Part shown: positions 1-9,877 of the stretch, in pieces
Numbering within the stretch: position 1 is the first letter of the stretch
Layout of the letters: each line of letters begins with the position of its first letter
Notes under the pieces: model-generated
What the model was told of the DNA's origin: nothing
Database searches by the model: none
Seen by the model: the letters and a program-made list of their open reading frames with translations, nothing else
Source: Candidatus Heimdallarchaeota archaeon
GTDB lineage: Archaea > Asgardarchaeota > Heimdallarchaeia > JABLTI01
NCBI GenBank assembly: GCA_018238155.1
Contig: JABCTZ010000046.1
Coordinates: 310,001-374,000, forward strand
Length of the DNA stretch: 64,000 bases
Reading direction: 5' to 3'
Made by a program: the position numbers and the translations under genes

Positions 1-582
1 AAAGGCATTTCTAATCTAGAAAAACTTGCAGAAGAGAACAAGTGGAATTCAAAAGTAGTAACATTGATTGCAAAGTCACGAATCAACCTTATTCAAAGAA
101 AAGACAACAAAGTAATCACAAGAGATTCTGCAAAAGATATTCTCTATCAAAGTGTAATTCAAGGTGTTGATATAGATATATACGAATTAGCAGAAGAATT
201 ACAACTTAAGAAATCTATTACAAGGGAATTACTTCAATCATTAATTGATGATGGCAAGATCGAAGGTGTTTATGTAAAATCTTCCCATAAATTTCTACCA
301 ATGGAAATGCTTGAAGAATCTATTAGAGAACTTATAGACGATTTGGAAATGCAAAAAGTTTCATCTGTAACTTTTACCGCAATAGCAGAAAATTACAGTA
401 TTTCTGATGAACAAGTATACAATATTTTATTGAAGCTTCACAATGTGGGAGATATTGACGTTCAACTAAACATGGGTCAAAAAATTTGTTTAATCAAAGA
501 AAATATCGAAACTGAGAAAATTATTGAAAGAATACCTGAAGAAGAGAAAAAATTAGACATTGAAGATTTAACTCAGAAATAG
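1..582 (+). CDS. Winged-helix-like protein, 5' end cut off by the window
   Basis: The frame is open from the first base, so the start lies upstream. An internal TTG at 64 is not a convincing start, because coding-like sequence continues before it. What remains looks like two helical, winged-helix-like units: about residues 40-85 of the visible part and about 110-160, each ending in a strand-turn-strand. The C-terminus is acidic and lysine-rich. Repeated winged helices occur in archaeal regulators and in PCI- or UFL1-like scaffolds. I cannot tell which applies and do not recognise a family. A 121-bp gap separates it from the next gene. Confidence 0.55.
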   Translation, partial: KGISNLEKLAEENKWNSKVVTLIAKSRINLIQRKDNKVITRDSAKDILYQSVIQGVDIDIYELAEELQLKKSITRELLQSLIDDGKIEGVYVKSSHKFLPMEMLEESIRELIDDLEMQKVSSVTFTAIAENYSISDEQVYNILLKLHNVGDIDVQLNMGQKICLIKENIETEKIIERIPEEEKKLDIEDLTQK

Positions 583-703
583 AAAGCCTACTAAAATGTA
601 CAATATGTGGTTAAAAGAAAGTTTTTATGTAGAAGAAATTAAAGTGAATAAAGATTATTAATTTGTGTTAAGAATGCAGGTATAATTAATTGGAGGAAAA
701 AAA

Positions 704-1489
704 TTGAGTGCGAAACCACCTAAAAAACTTAAAAAACCTAGAAAAATTCCTGATGAATATGAAATATTAGTAATTAAATTAACCATGGAACTCAAAAAAG
801 AAGTTGGAAAAGAAATAGCAGCCTTACTTCTTGTTGGAAGCGTTGCGGATAATAACTACATGAAAGGTGACTCTGATTGCGATTTCTATTTAGTAATTAA
901 GAAAGATAGAGATAAACAAGTAGAAATTCTCCAAAAGATTGGTCAAGTCAAAGCCAAGTTTGAGAATGATCCTCAGTATTCATCACTTCTGGATTTAATG
1001 GTCTTCTTTGAAGAAGATCTTAATGAGGAAAACATTAATGCTTCAAGTATTGTCAATTGGGTTCACATTTGGACAGGACAACAGGGAATCCTAAAAATTG
1101 GCGAAGAAAATCCATTTGATAACGTAAAAATCACTCCTTCAAAACTCAAAAAAGGAGCTACACAGATGTGTCTGGATAATGTCTTTGTTATGCGTGATGG
1201 TTTTGTAAACACTTCAGCAGGAAAGGACGAAGAATTAGCCTTTTATGCAAGCGATGCAGCAATTGGATGTGCTCAAGCATATTTGATTCACTTGGGAGAA
1301 AAGAAATTTAACAGATACAACATCCCTGAACTTTTCGCAGAAAAAAGTACTGTAAAAGTAGATTCAAATATAATTAAAAAAGCAAGAGATTATCGAGTAG
1401 GTGCAAAAATCGATGACATTCATGAATTCCTTGAAAAGTGTTACGATTTTGGCTGGGCATTATTAGAAAACATGCTAAAAGGTAAATAG
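704..1489 (+). CDS. MNT-type nucleotidyltransferase with helical C-terminus
   Basis: The 261-aa product carries the DNA polymerase beta/MNT signature: a glycine-serine loop (LLVGSVADN, about residue 43) followed by the metal-binding pair DSDCDFYL. The C-terminal half is helical, as in HEPN-like partners of these enzymes. The family transfers a nucleotide to a small molecule, RNA or protein; the substrate is unknown. The start is TTG at 704, with GGAGG eight bases upstream. It is followed after 24 bp by a RecA-fold ATPase gene on the same strand, probably co-transcribed. Confidence 0.7.
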   Translation: MSAKPPKKLKKPRKIPDEYEILVIKLTMELKKEVGKEIAALLLVGSVADNNYMKGDSDCDFYLVIKKDRDKQVEILQKIGQVKAKFENDPQYSSLLDLMVFFEEDLNEENINASSIVNWVHIWTGQQGILKIGEENPFDNVKITPSKLKKGATQMCLDNVFVMRDGFVNTSAGKDEELAFYASDAAIGCAQAYLIHLGEKKFNRYNIPELFAEKSTVKVDSNIIKKARDYRVGAKIDDIHEFLEKCYDFGWALLENMLKGK

Positions 1490-1513
1490 AAATTTCAATG
1501 AAGGGAACGAAAT

Positions 1514-2179
1514 TTGGCAAGTGAAAAAATAATCGTTAGATTGAAGGACCTTATCGGTAAAACTGATTCACAAATTTACTTGATTATTGGTCCCCCTGGT
1601 TCAGGGAAGGAAGGATTTGCATTACAGTATTTAATTGATGGATTTGCTGAGAAGAATAATGGTATTTTTCTCACAACTGATAGCTTTCCAAAAGAGATAA
1701 CTGACAAGATGAAACGATTAGGTGTTGATCCTGCTACTTTTATCACTGCAAAACAATTACAATTCATTGATGTCTTCTCTTATCGTACTGGCGAAAGCAT
1801 AAAAGACAATGGCTTAACTGTAAATAGCATTCGAGAATTGACCAGTATTAGTGTAATCATCAAGAAGTTAATTGATTCTACTGAAAAACTTAGACTTGTG
1901 ATGAATACAATTTCCACAATATCTATTTATAATTCAGAAATAGCAATACTTGATTTCATTCAAGCACAAGTCGCAAGATTAAAGCAACACAACCATTGTG
2001 GAATAATCGTTGCTCAACAAGGTATGATGAATGAAAAAGTCATTCAAGGAATAAAAGCAATTGTTGATGGCGTTATTGAATTCCAATCAATTACTGACGA
2101 GAAAGGTGTATCTCAAAAAAGATTGAGAGTAGAATTTGCACCTAAAATTAAGAAGACTGGTTGGATCAATCTATACTGA
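1514..2179 (+). CDS. RAD55/KaiC-like RecA-fold ATPase
   Basis: The 221-aa product begins with strand-P-loop IIGPPGSGKEG (Walker A, about residues 24-32) and has the RecA-like order with a later hydrophobic strand near IIVAQQG. The length fits the short single-domain RAD55/KaiC-type ATPases common in archaea. These act in DNA repair or as regulatory ATPases; no specific role can be assigned. The Walker A lysine is followed by Glu instead of Thr/Ser, which may weaken metal binding. Start TTG at 1514 with AGGGA upstream. Confidence 0.65.
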   Translation: MASEKIIVRLKDLIGKTDSQIYLIIGPPGSGKEGFALQYLIDGFAEKNNGIFLTTDSFPKEITDKMKRLGVDPATFITAKQLQFIDVFSYRTGESIKDNGLTVNSIRELTSISVIIKKLIDSTEKLRLVMNTISTISIYNSEIAILDFIQAQVARLKQHNHCGIIVAQQGMMNEKVIQGIKAIVDGVIEFQSITDEKGVSQKRLRVEFAPKIKKTGWINLY

Positions 2180-2511
2180 TAAACAACGCGTATTCCTAAT
2201 TTCGTTTATTTATTTTTTTTACTTATTCTTAAATAAAGAAAATATACTGTACATATTCTCAAATATTCGAACGTCTATTTTAATGGAGAAAAAATCACAG
2301 GCGCTTATTATCGTTGATACTGTCTTCTTTAGTCTTGACCTCATCATAGAGAATTATGTTTTTTACCATATCTATCATTAGAAAATAATAAAAGCTGTAA
2401 TCACCTAATATTTTGAAATCTCAAGGATTTTTTTTGAATCACATTTCATTGTATACAAACCTACTTATAGATTTAAATAGACCCTTGTAAAAACGTATCA
2501 AGTGGTTAACC
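2180..2511. other. Non-coding gap with a probable promoter at its right end
   Basis: No gene is supported here. An 81-codon frame crossing the end of the previous gene is low-complexity and overlaps it out of frame. A TATA-like stretch (AGATTTAAATAG, near 2470-2481) lies about 35 bp before the next ATG and is the likely promoter of that gene. Confidence 0.4.
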
Positions 2512-3213
2512 ATGACAAATTGGTGGGAATATGTTCTAGCTTTATCCCCTTCTGTAGTAATTCTTGTTGCGTATTTACTTAATTACGTTCTGGGTAAAAA
2601 GAAGAACAAGCATTTTGTATTAGAAATGTTATCGAAAATAGCTGTTCCGTTAAATGATTATTGTGACTCATTTGAGAAAGTCACACAAGAAAAAGAGAGA
2701 TACCAATTAGTTTGTAAACCAAGTCAAGATTCTCCTTTGAAAGCAATGGTTGTTTTAGGAATCCCTATTGGTAGACCATTTCTCCTTCCTTTTATCTGGG
2801 ACAAAATTAGAAAACACAGAGACAAATATACTCTCTCAGCGAACTTGAAGAAAAGACCACCCTTTTCACTTGAAATTGTTTCGAGGAAACGAAAGAAGGT
2901 TCTAAAAGGTGATCAAGATTACTTCATGTCACTTAAAGAAGTAAATACAACAGGATTCCTCAATGAATTTTTCATCATTAAAACAAACAATGTTCGCTCT
3001 GCAACAAAACTGTTGTCAAATGAAAGTTTACTTAGACTTTTAGCAAAAACTCGTTCAGAAACTCTTTGGCTTTCATTAAGGTACGAGGTTAAAGAAGTTG
3101 GTATGCAATTTGAATCCATCTTTGAATATGAAGAAGAACAAATAGAGAACACTGTTGAATTGTTTTTAGAAGTAATTGATGCTATTCCATATCCGCGTAA
3201 AGGTAAATACTGA
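2512..3213 (+). CDS. Uncharacterised membrane-anchored protein
   Basis: The 233-aa product has one N-terminal hydrophobic helix (about residues 6-27, YVLALSPSVVILVAYLLNYV) followed by KKKNK, so the rest should be cytosolic. The soluble part is basic with alternating strands and helices. I recognise no family. It stands alone, with its own TATA-like promoter upstream and a hairpin terminator at its stop codon. Confidence 0.6.
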   Translation: MTNWWEYVLALSPSVVILVAYLLNYVLGKKKNKHFVLEMLSKIAVPLNDYCDSFEKVTQEKERYQLVCKPSQDSPLKAMVVLGIPIGRPFLLPFIWDKIRKHRDKYTLSANLKKRPPFSLEIVSRKRKKVLKGDQDYFMSLKEVNTTGFLNEFFIIKTNNVRSATKLLSNESLLRLLAKTRSETLWLSLRYEVKEVGMQFESIFEYEEEQIENTVELFLEVIDAIPYPRKGKY

Positions 3214-3236
3214 GACTAATAAATTATTAAGTCTCA
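3211..3236. terminator. Bidirectional hairpin terminator
   Basis: TGAGACT pairs with AGTCTCA around an AT-rich loop and includes the stop codon of the upstream gene. A T-rich tract follows on the + strand. It sits between two convergent genes. Confidence 0.6.
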
Positions 3237-3247
3237 TTCTTCTTTTC

Positions 3248-4750
3248 TTATTCTTTTACTGAAAGAATTACTTCGGGTATTTTTTCAATGACATCAGTTG
3301 CAAGTAAGCTGTTACCAAAATCTTCTGCAGCAAACTCTCCTGCTTTTCCAGCTAAATAGGATGCTGCACTTGCTGCTCGAAATAGGTTTACATTTATTGC
3401 ACTTAGTGTTCCTAGAATTCCAGCTAAAACATCACCTGTTCCACCGACAGTCATTCCAACGTGACCAGTTCGATTGATTTTTGATGTTTGAGCATTAGAA
3501 ATAACATCGTATTTGCCCTTTAGGAGAATGGTAGTTTTATTTTTTTGAGCGATTTCAAAAACCTCTTCTTTCCTTTCGAACCAATTATTTGATATCTTTT
3601 TTCCGAAAAGAATTTTGAATTCACCCATATGAGGAGTAAGTACTACTTTTTTAGATTTCAAAATAGATAAATCAGTGCTTATAGCTTTCAGTGCATCTGC
3701 ATCTATTACTATCGATTTCTCTGAAGGTGTTCTCTTAATCACATCAAGTATAAACTCAAAAGTTTCAGGATTTTCACTTATACCAGGACCTATTACCATA
3801 CTATCAAATTTCTCTAACTGATCTAATATGGTATCAGAATGTTCCTTTGTTAGATAATCTCCCTTAAGTGATTTCACTATCATATTTGGTGAATCTGATC
3901 GCACAGATCTTGCTATGCTTTCCGGAATACATGTAACAACTAAATCTGCTCCTGTTCGTAATGCAGCTCGAGAAGCTAAAACGGGAGCCCCCGAGTATTT
4001 TATGCTCCCACCAACTACAAGGACCTTACCATTTTCTCCTTTATGAGAATCAGTTCTTCGTTTGGGAAATGTAGCACGTAAGTCACCTTTACCTACAAAA
4101 ATCTCTGCTTCAGGTGGAACACCTATTCTACAAATAGTTGTTTTTTCTTGCAAATCCTTTATTGTTAAGCAAGGTTTTGTATCATGAAAAGTTGCTATTT
4201 TATCCGCGTTAACCATCAATTTGGTTTTCTCAGGTATATCAGACCACATTCCTGAAGGCAAATCAACAGCAAGTGTGGGCTTGTTTGCAATGTTAATTAT
4301 TTTAATCACACTTTTAATTGGCTCATAAGGTTCATTTGTCAAACCAATGCCTAAGAGTGAATCGATGATTAAATCTACATCAAGTAATTTTTCCTTTAAT
4401 ATTTTTATCAAAGAAGAATCGGATATAATAGTTATCTCAATAGAATGCTCTAGCTGCTTTAAGATGTTAAAATTAGTTAGAGTCGCATGAGAGCGTATTT
4501 TAGATTTATGACCAACAAGGAATAATCGGACTTTTTTATTCATTGAAACAAGATGACGAGCGAGAACCATACCATCCCCTCCATTATTACCTGTTCCACA
4601 GCAAACTGCAATAAGTTTAGCATTAGGAAATTCTTTGATAGCAACTCTTGCTCCAGCTGCACCAGCATTTTCCATTAACTGTAAAACAGATAATCCTAAT
4701 TCCTCACTATTTTCATCAATAATTCGGACTTCTTCAGAAGTGATGACCAT
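3248..4750 (-). CDS. nnr: Bifunctional NAD(P)HX epimerase/ADP-dependent dehydratase
   Basis: The 500-aa fused enzyme repairs hydrated NADH/NADPH. The N-terminal YjeF-like epimerase domain spans roughly residues 1-215 and shows CCGTGNNGGDG, the glycine-rich loop of this family. The C-terminal ribokinase-like dehydratase domain spans roughly 220-500 with GGSIKYSGAP at its start and GGTGDVLAG near the end, where the Asp is the expected catalytic residue. The length matches fused Nnr proteins. It follows the malic enzyme gene on the same strand after 128 bp. It is probably a housekeeping gene. Confidence 0.93.
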   Translation of the reverse strand: MVITSEEVRIIDENSEELGLSVLQLMENAGAAGARVAIKEFPNAKLIAVCCGTGNNGGDGMVLARHLVSMNKKVRLFLVGHKSKIRSHATLTNFNILKQLEHSIEITIISDSSLIKILKEKLLDVDLIIDSLLGIGLTNEPYEPIKSVIKIINIANKPTLAVDLPSGMWSDIPEKTKLMVNADKIATFHDTKPCLTIKDLQEKTTICRIGVPPEAEIFVGKGDLRATFPKRRTDSHKGENGKVLVVGGSIKYSGAPVLASRAALRTGADLVVTCIPESIARSVRSDSPNMIVKSLKGDYLTKEHSDTILDQLEKFDSMVIGPGISENPETFEFILDVIKRTPSEKSIVIDADALKAISTDLSILKSKKVVLTPHMGEFKILFGKKISNNWFERKEEVFEIAQKNKTTILLKGKYDVISNAQTSKINRTGHVGMTVGGTGDVLAGILGTLSAINVNLFRAASAASYLAGKAGEFAAEDFGNSLLATDVIEKIPEVILSVKE

Positions 4751-4878
4751 TATTTGTACCCTTCAGTAAGTAGAATAACCATTTGTTCTAATAATAAATT
4801 ATTCTAATGAGCTCTAAAATCTTTTTACAATGAAATACAATCAATAATTGATTAAAAAAAGAGAAAATTACCAAAGAA

Positions 4879-6231
4879 CTAAATCTTTGGTTTGATAAAT
4901 TTATTTTCCATTAAACTAAATGTCATATCTCTGGAATGTTTGATTCGCTCTTCGGCCATTTTGTAGAGTTCTTTTTCTTCCATCTCAATGCGTGCAATAC
5001 CTTGCTCAATTGCTTTCATACCAACTCGAGTAGCTTCTAATGGGTAGACTTCCCATTCACTCATTTTTGGTGTGATATAATCAGCAGATAAGCCTTTTTT
5101 AATTGCTACATCAGCAAGTGCTTGTGCTGCAGCAATACACATTTCATCAGTGATGGTTGAAGCTTGAACATCTAAAGTACCTCTAAAGATACCAGGAAAT
5201 CCTAAGCTGTTATTAACCTGGTTTGGAAAGTCACTTCGTCCTGTACCGACAACTTTTGCTCCTGCTTCTTTCGCTTCCCAAGGCCATATCTCTGGCAATG
5301 GATTTGCACAAGCAAAAACAATTGAATCTGAAGCCATTTTAGAGACCCATTCTTTCTTAATTGTACCAGGTTCTGATTTGGATGCAGAAATAAGAACATC
5401 AGCTCCATCTGTAGCATTGCCAAAATCACCAGATACACCTTCACCATTGGTTTTTTGGGCAAGATCATATTTGAAAGTGTCATAATCTTTCCCATCAATG
5501 ATATCTTTACGATCTTTTGTAAGAATACCTTTGGAATCGCACATAACTATATTCTTTGGGTTTACACCAGCGGTTTCTAACATATATGCTGTTCTTGTGT
5601 TTGCAGAACCAACACCAAGCATAGCGATTTTTACTTGATCGATCTCTTTTCCGACAAATTTTAGTGCGCCAAATACACCTGCTAAAATAACTGCAGCTGT
5701 ACCTTGAGCATCATCATGCCAAACTGGAATATCCATCTCTTTGCGTAATGTTTCAAGAATTTTGTAACATTTTGGTTTGGAAAAGTCTTCAAGATTGATA
5801 CCACCGAAAGATGGTTGTAAAAGTTTAACTGTTCTAATAATTTCATCAGGGTCTTTGGTATCTAAACAAATAGGAACAGCATCTACGCCACCTAGGTACT
5901 TGAATAATAGAGCTTTACCCTCCATAACTGGCATAGCAGCTTCTGGACCAATATCACCTAAACCTAACACTCGTGTTCCATCAGAAACGACAGCAACAGT
6001 GTTCGCCTTGTTGGTATGTTTGAATACTTCATTTTTATCAGCTTCAATTGCTTTGCATGGTGCAGCTACACCAGGAGTATACCAAATACCAAAAGCATCA
6101 AAATCCCATATTGAACATTTTGGAACGGTTTGAATCTTTCCTTGATAATAAGGATGAAGCTTCATAGCAATACCAGCTGGTGCTTTAGCCTTTTTCAATA
6201 GTTCTTCTTTAGTTACTTTTTTATCTGTCAT
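4879..6231 (-). CDS. NAD(P)-dependent malic enzyme
   Basis: The 450-aa product matches the short bacterial/archaeal malic enzyme type: VSDGTRVLGLGDIG, ICLDTKDPDE and VWHDDAQGTAA are the malate- and metal-binding segments, and LGVGSANTRTA is the dinucleotide-binding loop. It oxidatively decarboxylates malate to pyruvate, giving reducing power and a three-carbon precursor. There is no C-terminal phosphotransacetylase domain. A TATA box lies about 50 bp upstream of the ATG. Confidence 0.93.
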   Translation of the reverse strand: MTDKKVTKEELLKKAKAPAGIAMKLHPYYQGKIQTVPKCSIWDFDAFGIWYTPGVAAPCKAIEADKNEVFKHTNKANTVAVVSDGTRVLGLGDIGPEAAMPVMEGKALLFKYLGGVDAVPICLDTKDPDEIIRTVKLLQPSFGGINLEDFSKPKCYKILETLRKEMDIPVWHDDAQGTAAVILAGVFGALKFVGKEIDQVKIAMLGVGSANTRTAYMLETAGVNPKNIVMCDSKGILTKDRKDIIDGKDYDTFKYDLAQKTNGEGVSGDFGNATDGADVLISASKSEPGTIKKEWVSKMASDSIVFACANPLPEIWPWEAKEAGAKVVGTGRSDFPNQVNNSLGFPGIFRGTLDVQASTITDEMCIAAAQALADVAIKKGLSADYITPKMSEWEVYPLEATRVGMKAIEQGIARIEMEEKELYKMAEERIKHSRDMTFSLMENKFIKPKI

Positions 6232-6281
6232 TATTGCAACAACTTCTCAAAATAAAGTTACGTTATTTCGGGACGTTCTTA

Positions 6282-6290
6282 TTATATAAA
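6282..6290 (-). promoter_or_regulatory. TATA box of the malic enzyme gene
   Basis: On the - strand this reads TTTATATAA, about 51-59 bp before the ATG at 6231. It leaves room for a leader of about 25-30 nt. Confidence 0.5.
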
Positions 6291-6513
6291 TGATTTTGCG
6301 ATTTGACTTAAATAATCTCTATCGATAATCTACAAATAAATGGCTACTCTTTTTCTTGAAATCAAGATGAAAAAGTAATTTTCAGATTATCAAGAAAATG
6401 AGAAATAGCTAATTGAGAACAATCAACTTTGATAAGATTTCTATCCAATTAAAATACTAAACGCTTTGAATTATTCAATAAAAGACTATAGTAGCTTATT
6501 TAATATAAGTTAA

Positions 6514-6530
6514 ATTTCAATTATTGAAAT
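6514..6530. promoter_or_regulatory. Perfect 17-bp palindrome before the LRR gene
   Basis: ATTTCAAT-T-ATTGAAAT lies just downstream of a TATA-like TTTAATATAAG (about 6499-6509) and 50-65 bp before the LRR-TPR gene. Its position near the expected transcription start fits an operator. AT richness raises the chance of coincidence. The 337-bp divergent gap around it holds no gene I can support. Confidence 0.35.
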
Positions 6531-6580
6531 AGATAGAATTTCTATTATTAGAAAGTACAAACATAAATGTGGTGAGAGAT

Positions 6581-9500
6581 TTGGTCGAAGATCAAAATGT
6601 TAGGAGATTTATGGGAACTCAATTAGTGGAAGAAGAAATTCAAGCTTTAAAACAACTTGAGAATGAAATGAGCAATCCAGTTTTTTTGAGCATCAATATT
6701 GGAAATAAACTAGATGTTGTTATCAAAAAGGATATTAAAAGCAAAATACCTTTTTTGAAAGTTATCACCTTTAAAGTGGAAGGTAATCATGTAACAGATC
6801 TTTATATGAAAAATATTTGGGCGGATAAGATACCCAAATGTATTCTTAAGTTTAAAGAAATCAAATCTATAAGTTTGATACATTTTTCAAAATTAAAATC
6901 ATTTCCTCAAGTGATTTGTTATTTAAAAAAATTAGAAATTCTTTATTTAGAAAAGTGCTCGATAAACGATATCCCCGAAGAAATTGGTGAGCTATCAAAG
7001 TTAAAGAAAATAGTTTTTAAAAATTGCTACAAATTTAGTGAAATTCCTACCAGTTTTGCAAATTTAAAAGAGCTTTATGAATTTAAATCTTTAAACACGC
7101 TTTCAAATAATGAGCAATTTGAACAAATTTTGAAATGTAAAAATATCTCAGAATTATCAATTATTGGCAGCAAAATAGAATCAATTCCAAAATCTCTTTT
7201 CAATCTTCTAAAATTAAGATATCTCAATTTATCTTACAGTAAGATTTCAACATTACCAAGTGCTATCCGAAGGTTGACAAATTTAGAGGAATTAATTCTA
7301 AATAATACCAATTTGAAGAATATACCAGTTGGGATAGGAAATTGCACCAATTTAAGATTATTAAAACTAGATTATAATAAAATAATAAGTGTTCCTGAGA
7401 GTTTATTAAAATTGAAGAATCTTGAGGAAACTCCCACAATAAAAAAATTAAAACAACAGATAACAGGCGAAAAGAAACTAGAAACAAAGCAAGAAGAAAA
7501 AAAATCAGAAGAGAAATCTGAGAAAAGTACAGATACAAAAGTTGGTCTATACATCAAGAAATTAGTTTACAAAGATGAAATACTTGTTTTAGAAGAACTT
7601 GACAAAATGTGTGGAGATAAAATTAGTTTTTTCAAAATTGAAAATTATCACGTTACAATGTTAAGTCTGATGAGGAAAAATTACAACGCTACTCCTCAAT
7701 CATCTCTACCTGAATCAATAGGAAAGTTAGTGGAATTAAAATACTTGAATTTTAGTAAAACTACATTCTCAACCTTGCCAGACAGTATTGGAAATCTTAA
7801 GAAATTAGAGGAATTCAAATTTTCAGAGTCACACATTGAAGAACTCCCAGAGGAAATTTGTCTTTGTAAAGAAATAATGATAATGGAAGCAGAAGAAGGA
7901 AAACTAACTAAATTACCTCAGAATATTGGCAATTTAACAAAATTAACTAGCTTGATTTTGAGTAAAAATGAAATAAACGCTTTACCTGAGAGTATAGGGA
8001 AATTAAAGAACCTTGAAACTTTTCGAATAGATAAAAATCGACTCACAAACCTTCCAAAATCCTTTGCCAATCTTATTCGATTAAAGGAATGCAACTTGGA
8101 AGGAAATACAATTGAAAATATACCTGGTGGTTTTGAACATTTTTCGCAATTGGAGTCACTTCTCCTTATAGGAAATAACATAAAATTCATTTCAAGAAAA
8201 ATAGAGGATTTTGAACAGCTAAAGAAGATTGAAATTGATTATTTGCAATTGAGAGATATAACCGCCTTATTGAGAAAGGATGCTGATGCACAACAAATAT
8301 TGACCAATATTGATCAAATTGCACCAATTTATAAAGATCTTCTGTTAATAGACAAATTGCACCAATCTAAAACTTTGGTTAAAGCAAATTTTAGAAAAAT
8401 CGATATATTAGATAATCAACAATTATTTGAACCTCTTCTCAGAAAAGTAGAAGAAATTGCAAACGATGTGGAAGAATTCAGGAGAATTGATATTTCAGAT
8501 ATCAAGGAAGAGGATAAGGTATTAATTTCTTCATTAATCAAAACTATCACAGAAACTAATCCCAATTTTGTTAGAACTTTAGATGAGAATTTAGTATATA
8601 GTATATCCAAAATAGCCTTTAAAGTTAACTTGAAGAAAGAAGCTGAAGCTCTGAGTAGAGCTGTTTTGCAGAAGAACAACCAAGATGTAAATCATTTAAA
8701 ATTAATTGGTAATTTATTAAATGAGAAAAAACGCTATATTGATGAAGAAAAAGTATATTTAACAGCTCTTCACCATCACACCAATGATTTTAGAATTATT
8801 ACAAATTTAGGAAGTAATTTATTCGCACAAAATAGTAATAATGCAATCGAATCAGAAAAATTGTTTCGAAAAGCTTTAGAGATTAATCCAAAGTATAACA
8901 CTGCTTGGATTAAATTGAGTTCAATTTTGAGAACAAAAAAACAGTTGGAAGAAGCAGAAAAAGCTTGTTTACAAGCAATTCAAAATGATCAAGAGGATTA
9001 TTTTGCATGGAATGAATTGGGAAGAGTATACAAAACCTATTATGATCAATACAGGAAAAAAAGAAATGATGAAACTAGCAAAGAAAAAGTAAAGCAGTAT
9101 CAAGAGAAATTTATGGATGCATTTTGGAAATCCTTGAAAATCAAACCAGATAACCCTCAAGCATTAGCGAATATTGCTCACATACATAGTTCAAGTAATG
9201 AATTTGCCAAAGCAATTAAACTTTATAAAAAGATATTGAAAGTTCAACCTCAAAATTATGGAGCATTGATGAGCCTTTCTATTATCTATATTCAAAAGAA
9301 TGAATTCGATAATGCAGCAACAATGTGTGATGAAGCATTAAAAATTAGACCTGATACAAAGAAAAATCCAATCGTACATCTACTCTTTAGGCAAGGGTAT
9401 GTATTTGAGCCCTTAAAAGAAAATGAGCTAGGTGAATATCACAATATTAAGTTAGCTAAAAATGAAATTCAAAAACTGACTGATATAGAAGAAGTGATAG

Positions 9501-9877
9501 GAGAACCACTTGTTAGAAAAATTTGTGATAGATGGGATTTTACTCGAGTAAAAAAACACTTCTTTGAACGAATAATGGGATCACCCCAAAATGCATCTCA
9601 AGGAAAATTTGTTGAAGGACCAAATTTTGATCTAGAAGATTTTCGTATTAGCTCACTTGATTTGGGTTATTGTAATTTGAGTGATCTACCAGCAAGTATC
9701 GGAAATCTCTATAATTTGAAAAGAATAAATTTAGAGCAGAATAAACTAAAGACCTTACCTAAATCATTTTTCCATATGGAAAAATTGCAAGTTATTCGTT
9801 TAACAAACAATCCTGATTTTATTTTTGATAAGAAAACTAAAAAATTGGAACAAAAGGGATGTGAAATAATAAAATGA
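6581..9877 (+). CDS. Large SHOC2-like LRR protein with TPR block
   Basis: The product is about 1,098 aa with no signal peptide or membrane segment. LRRs of the type 'LPxxIGxLxxLxxLxLxxNxLxxLP' occupy about residues 50-300 and again 360-570. They are separated by a lysine/glutamate-rich linker (about 300-330). Then come helical sequence and tetratricopeptide repeats (about 700-960), and a last LRR pair at the C-terminus. This LRR class is that of SHOC2/PIRL proteins, which bind Ras-family GTPases. The start is probably TTG 6581, because GGTGAG stands four bases before it, the same spacing as at 36763. The next LRR gene overlaps it by four bases (ATGA), so the two are translationally coupled. 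Confidence 0.8.
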   Translation: MVEDQNVRRFMGTQLVEEEIQALKQLENEMSNPVFLSINIGNKLDVVIKKDIKSKIPFLKVITFKVEGNHVTDLYMKNIWADKIPKCILKFKEIKSISLIHFSKLKSFPQVICYLKKLEILYLEKCSINDIPEEIGELSKLKKIVFKNCYKFSEIPTSFANLKELYEFKSLNTLSNNEQFEQILKCKNISELSIIGSKIESIPKSLFNLLKLRYLNLSYSKISTLPSAIRRLTNLEELILNNTNLKNIPVGIGNCTNLRLLKLDYNKIISVPESLLKLKNLEETPTIKKLKQQITGEKKLETKQEEKKSEEKSEKSTDTKVGLYIKKLVYKDEILVLEELDKMCGDKISFFKIENYHVTMLSLMRKNYNATPQSSLPESIGKLVELKYLNFSKTTFSTLPDSIGNLKKLEEFKFSESHIEELPEEICLCKEIMIMEAEEGKLTKLPQNIGNLTKLTSLILSKNEINALPESIGKLKNLETFRIDKNRLTNLPKSFANLIRLKECNLEGNTIENIPGGFEHFSQLESLLLIGNNIKFISRKIEDFEQLKKIEIDYLQLRDITALLRKDADAQQILTNIDQIAPIYKDLLLIDKLHQSKTLVKANFRKIDILDNQQLFEPLLRKVEEIANDVEEFRRIDISDIKEEDKVLISSLIKTITETNPNFVRTLDENLVYSISKIAFKVNLKKEAEALSRAVLQKNNQDVNHLKLIGNLLNEKKRYIDEEKVYLTALHHHTNDFRIITNLGSNLFAQNSNNAIESEKLFRKALEINPKYNTAWIKLSSILRTKKQLEEAEKACLQAIQNDQEDYFAWNELGRVYKTYYDQYRKKRNDETSKEKVKQYQEKFMDAFWKSLKIKPDNPQALANIAHIHSSSNEFAKAIKLYKKILKVQPQNYGALMSLSIIYIQKNEFDNAATMCDEALKIRPDTKKNPIVHLLFRQGYVFEPLKENELGEYHNIKLAKNEIQKLTDIEEVIGEPLVRKICDRWDFTRVKKHFFERIMGSPQNASQGKFVEGPNFDLEDFRISSLDLGYCNLSDLPASIGNLYNLKRINLEQNKLKTLPKSFFHMEKLQVIRLTNNPDFIFDKKTKKLEQKGCEIIK

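Noticed and set aside
2136..2381. 81-codon hydrophobic frame after the RAD55-like gene
   Set aside because: It overlaps the preceding gene out of frame, has low-complexity Phe/Tyr/Ile content and no ribosome site.
5202..5498. 98-codon frame within malic enzyme
   Set aside because: Out-of-frame shadow on the same strand; malic enzyme motifs cover the region without interruption.
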